Part shown: in pieces, positions 20,343-21,337 of the stretch | Numbering within the stretch: the stretch's first letter is position 1 | Layout of the letters: every line of letters starts with the position of its first letter | Assembly (NCBI GenBank): GCA_036278595.1 | Contig: DASUKS010000147.1 | Location: forward strand, 1-21,337 | Length of the DNA stretch: 21,337 nucleotides | Direction of reading: 5' to 3' | Source of the DNA: JADMII01 sp036278595 | Lineage (GTDB): Bacteria > Chloroflexota > Dehalococcoidia > DSTF01 > JACRBR01 | Program-made: the position numbers and the translations under genes | The notes under the pieces: generated by a model | Told to the model about the DNA's origin: nothing | Seen by the model: the letters and a program-made list of their open reading frames with translations, nothing else | The model's database searches: none

Positions 20343-21337
20343 ATGATCACGGTTCGGATTAACGGCGAGCAGCACGAGGCGCAGGATCCCGGGCGCAACC
20401 TTCTCAGCTTCATCCGCTACGACGTGGGGCTCACCGGCACGAAGTACGGCTGCGGCGAAGGGCTGTGCGGCGCGTGCACGGTGCTGGTCGACGGACAGGC
20501 GCTCCGCTCGTGCCAGGCGACGGTCGGCGCCGTCGCCGGTGGCGACATCACGACGATCGAAGGCCTCGCGCACGACGGCGCGCTGCACCCGGTGCAGCAG
20601 GCGTTCGTCGAAGAGTCAGCGATGCAGTGCGGCTACTGCATCCCCGGCTTCATCATGACGTCGGTCGCGCTCCTCGGCCGTGAGCATCAGCCCGATCGCA
20701 CGCAGATCCGTGAGGCGCTCGCGCAGAACGTGTGTCGCTGCGGCACGTACCAACGCATCCTGGCCGCTGTCGCGGCGAGGAGCGAGGAGCGAGGAGCGAG
20801 GAGCGAGGGTGATCGAAACCGAGGTGACACTTCCGTATCGACGGACAGTTCTCTGGCAGAAGGCGATGGCGGCGGCGCGCGAGATCTACACCCTCGTCCC
20901 TTTGCTCCCGAAAGAGGAGATCTACGGGATGCGCTCGCAGATCACGAGGGCGGCGGTCTCGATCCCAGCGAACATAGCGGAGGGCTGGACGCGCGAGTCG
21001 GGCCCGGACAAGATGCACGTTCTGGCGATCGCCCACGGGTCGCTCGCGGAGACCGGGACACTCGTAACCCTGTGCGAGGATCTGGGCTGGTTTCCCAAGG
21101 AGCGGACGCAGCGCGCGATGATTCTGCTCGAAGAGGTGAGCAGGATGCTTACCTCGAGGAGGCGGAAGCGACGGGTGCGACGCTAGAGTCGGCGGGAGTG
21201 ACACCCTCGCGCTCCTCGCTCCTCGCTCCTCGCTCCTCCGGCTTGACGATCGTGGGAGAGGTGGCGATAGCGCCGCGGCCGGGGCCGACGAGCTACGCGC
21301 GCGGGGCGTATGGGAACACCGAGCCGGAGGCGCCGAA
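20343..21337 (+). CDS. [2Fe-2S] subunit of a molybdenum hydroxylase, IorA-like, interrupted by a cassette
   Basis: This is the iron-sulfur subunit of a xanthine oxidase-family hydroxylase, passing electrons from the Mo cofactor. The plant-type cluster uses C37, C42, C45 and C57 (YGCGEGLCGACTVLVDG...C). The second cluster uses C96, C99, C131 and C133 (QCGYCIPGF...NVCRCGTYQRI). The CRCGTYQRI form is typical of isoquinoline 1-oxidoreductase alpha (IorA) rather than CO dehydrogenase CoxS. The family normally ends within about 10-20 residues of this motif. Here the frame stays open for about 190 more codons, through the whole flanked cassette (20777-21238), to the window edge, so the true end is unseen. 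GAAGGTGG lies before the ATG at 20343. The Mo-binding partner should lie to the right. Confidence 0.85.
   Translation, partial: MITVRINGEQHEAQDPGRNLLSFIRYDVGLTGTKYGCGEGLCGACTVLVDGQALRSCQATVGAVAGGDITTIEGLAHDGALHPVQQAFVEESAMQCGYCIPGFIMTSVALLGREHQPDRTQIREALAQNVCRCGTYQRILAAVAARSEERGARSEGDRNRGDTSVSTDSSLAEGDGGGARDLHPRPFAPERGDLRDALADHEGGGLDPSEHSGGLDARVGPGQDARSGDRPRVARGDRDTRNPVRGSGLVSQGADAARDDSARRGEQDAYLEEAEATGATLESAGVTPSRSSLLAPRSSGLTIVGEVAIAPRPGPTSYARGAYGNTEPEAP
20775..20808 (+). repeat. 7-bp tandem array, left end of the four-helix-bundle cassette
   Basis: GCGAGGA is repeated four times plus a partial GCGAGG, without mismatch. The 28 bp at 20777-20804 (four GAGGAGC units) are the exact reverse complement of 21211-21238. 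The array ends 1 bp before the GTG of the four-helix-bundle gene and supplies its AGGAG Shine-Dalgarno. Confidence 0.92.
20809..21186 (+). CDS. Four-helix-bundle protein (S23/IVP family)
   Basis: A 125-aa protein of the four-helix-bundle family first known from intervening sequences in 23S rRNA genes (TIGR02436 type). Its biochemical function is not established. Seen: VLWQKAMAAAREIYTLV (14-30), LPKEEIYGMRSQITRAAVSIPANIAEGW (33-60) with the family's 'SIPANIAEG', 'LAIAHGSLAETGTLV' (72-86), and a very basic tail (RRRKRRVRR) that suggests nucleic-acid contact. The GTG at 20809 is chosen because an array-borne AGGAG lies just upstream and homologues start here; the open frame further left is the iron-sulfur gene's shadow. 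It is enclosed by inverted 7-bp arrays and lies inside another open frame. Confidence 0.88.
   Translation: MIETEVTLPYRRTVLWQKAMAAAREIYTLVPLLPKEEIYGMRSQITRAAVSIPANIAEGWTRESGPDKMHVLAIAHGSLAETGTLVTLCEDLGWFPKERTQRAMILLEEVSRMLTSRRRKRRVRR
21211..21238 (+). repeat. 7-bp tandem array, right end of the four-helix-bundle cassette
   Basis: Four perfect copies of GCTCCTC, the reverse complement of the left array's GAGGAGC. Preceded by CCTCGC (21205-21210), which echoes the left end. In the frame of the iron-sulfur gene it reads RSSLLAPRSS. Confidence 0.92.

Larger units (their letters stand above)
20777..21238 (+). mobile_element. 462-bp cassette with inverted 7-bp-repeat ends carrying a four-helix-bundle gene
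   Basis: The ends are perfect 28-bp inverted repeats, each four copies of GAGGAGC or its complement. A further GAGGGTG (20805-20811) on the left matches the complement of 21202-21208 on the right, with a 2-nt offset. The only gene inside is the four-helix-bundle protein. No transposase is present, so it would be a passively moved or IVS-like unit. The length is divisible by three and it sits where the iron-sulfur gene should end. No clear target duplication is seen. Mobility is inference; the repeat structure is direct. Confidence 0.6.

Noticed and set aside
20305..20346. A 13-codon mini-frame (MFKTVTMPGKVER) overlapping the iron-sulfur start
   Set aside because: Too short to support as a gene. 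It could be a leader or the tail of a lost gene, but nothing shows that it is translated.
20343..20741. Assignment as CO dehydrogenase small subunit (CoxS)
   Set aside because: The CRCGTYQRI ending and LHPVQQAFVEE text match the IorA branch better. Without the large subunit in view, a CO dehydrogenase label is not justified.
20680..20808. Longer start for the four-helix-bundle protein
   Set aside because: The extra 43 residues are the other-frame reading of the iron-sulfur gene and the repeat array. Family members begin near GTG 20809.

Overview
The window is GC-rich, densely coded bacterial DNA, probably from an uncultured relative of the Chloroflexota (Dehalococcoidia/Tepidiformia-like). 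This placement is an inference. It rests on the CRIGER-type two-domain rhodanese, the lipoprotein-rich proteome with Lgt, the ResB route of cytochrome c maturation, and a MaoC/acyl-CoA dehydrogenase/class III CoA-transferase/CitE cluster of the kind found in Chloroflexota and Actinomycetota. No rRNA, tRNA or CRISPR array was seen.

Left part (1-5397, all minus strand). A head-to-tail run reads from 3917 down to the left edge: a 120-aa unknown protein, a CxxC-rich acidic protein, a JAMM (M67) metallopeptidase, a DegT/StrS sugar aminotransferase, a PglC-like sugar-phosphate transferase, and the N-terminal part of a FlaA1/CapD-like nucleotide-sugar dehydratase/epimerase. The last three make an amino sugar for surface glycans; the first three are an uncharacterised add-on that is tightly coupled to them. 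Upstream, beyond a nested hairpin, lie a thiosulfate sulfurtransferase with its own promoter and a four-helix CopD/HemJ-like membrane protein.

Centre (5398-15400). A small HTH/PIN toxin-antitoxin locus has a broken toxin. It is followed by an M23 peptidase lipoprotein that seems to start at CTG, then a compact thioredoxin/ResB/Lgt/glutaredoxin operon for cytochrome c maturation and lipoprotein modification. A 326-bp regulatory gap rich in palindromes precedes a peptide-type ABC importer (binding protein and two permeases, no ATPases). The importer converges, with overlapping stop codons, on a TrmO-like tRNA methyltransferase.

Right part (15401-21337). A 437-bp gap with dispersed repeats leads to five genes, each overlapping the next by 4 bp: MaoC-like, acyl-CoA dehydrogenase, MaoC-like, class III CoA-transferase and CitE-type lyase. 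Together they look like a route for a branched C5 dicarboxylyl-CoA (mesaconyl, itaconyl, citramalyl or methylmalyl type). The last gene is an IorA-type [2Fe-2S] subunit. At its 3' end sits a 462-bp cassette with perfect 28-bp inverted ends, each made of four 7-bp units, carrying a four-helix-bundle (S23/IVP-family) gene. The cassette length is a multiple of three, and the iron-sulfur frame stays open through it to the window edge. This is the most unusual structure in the window.
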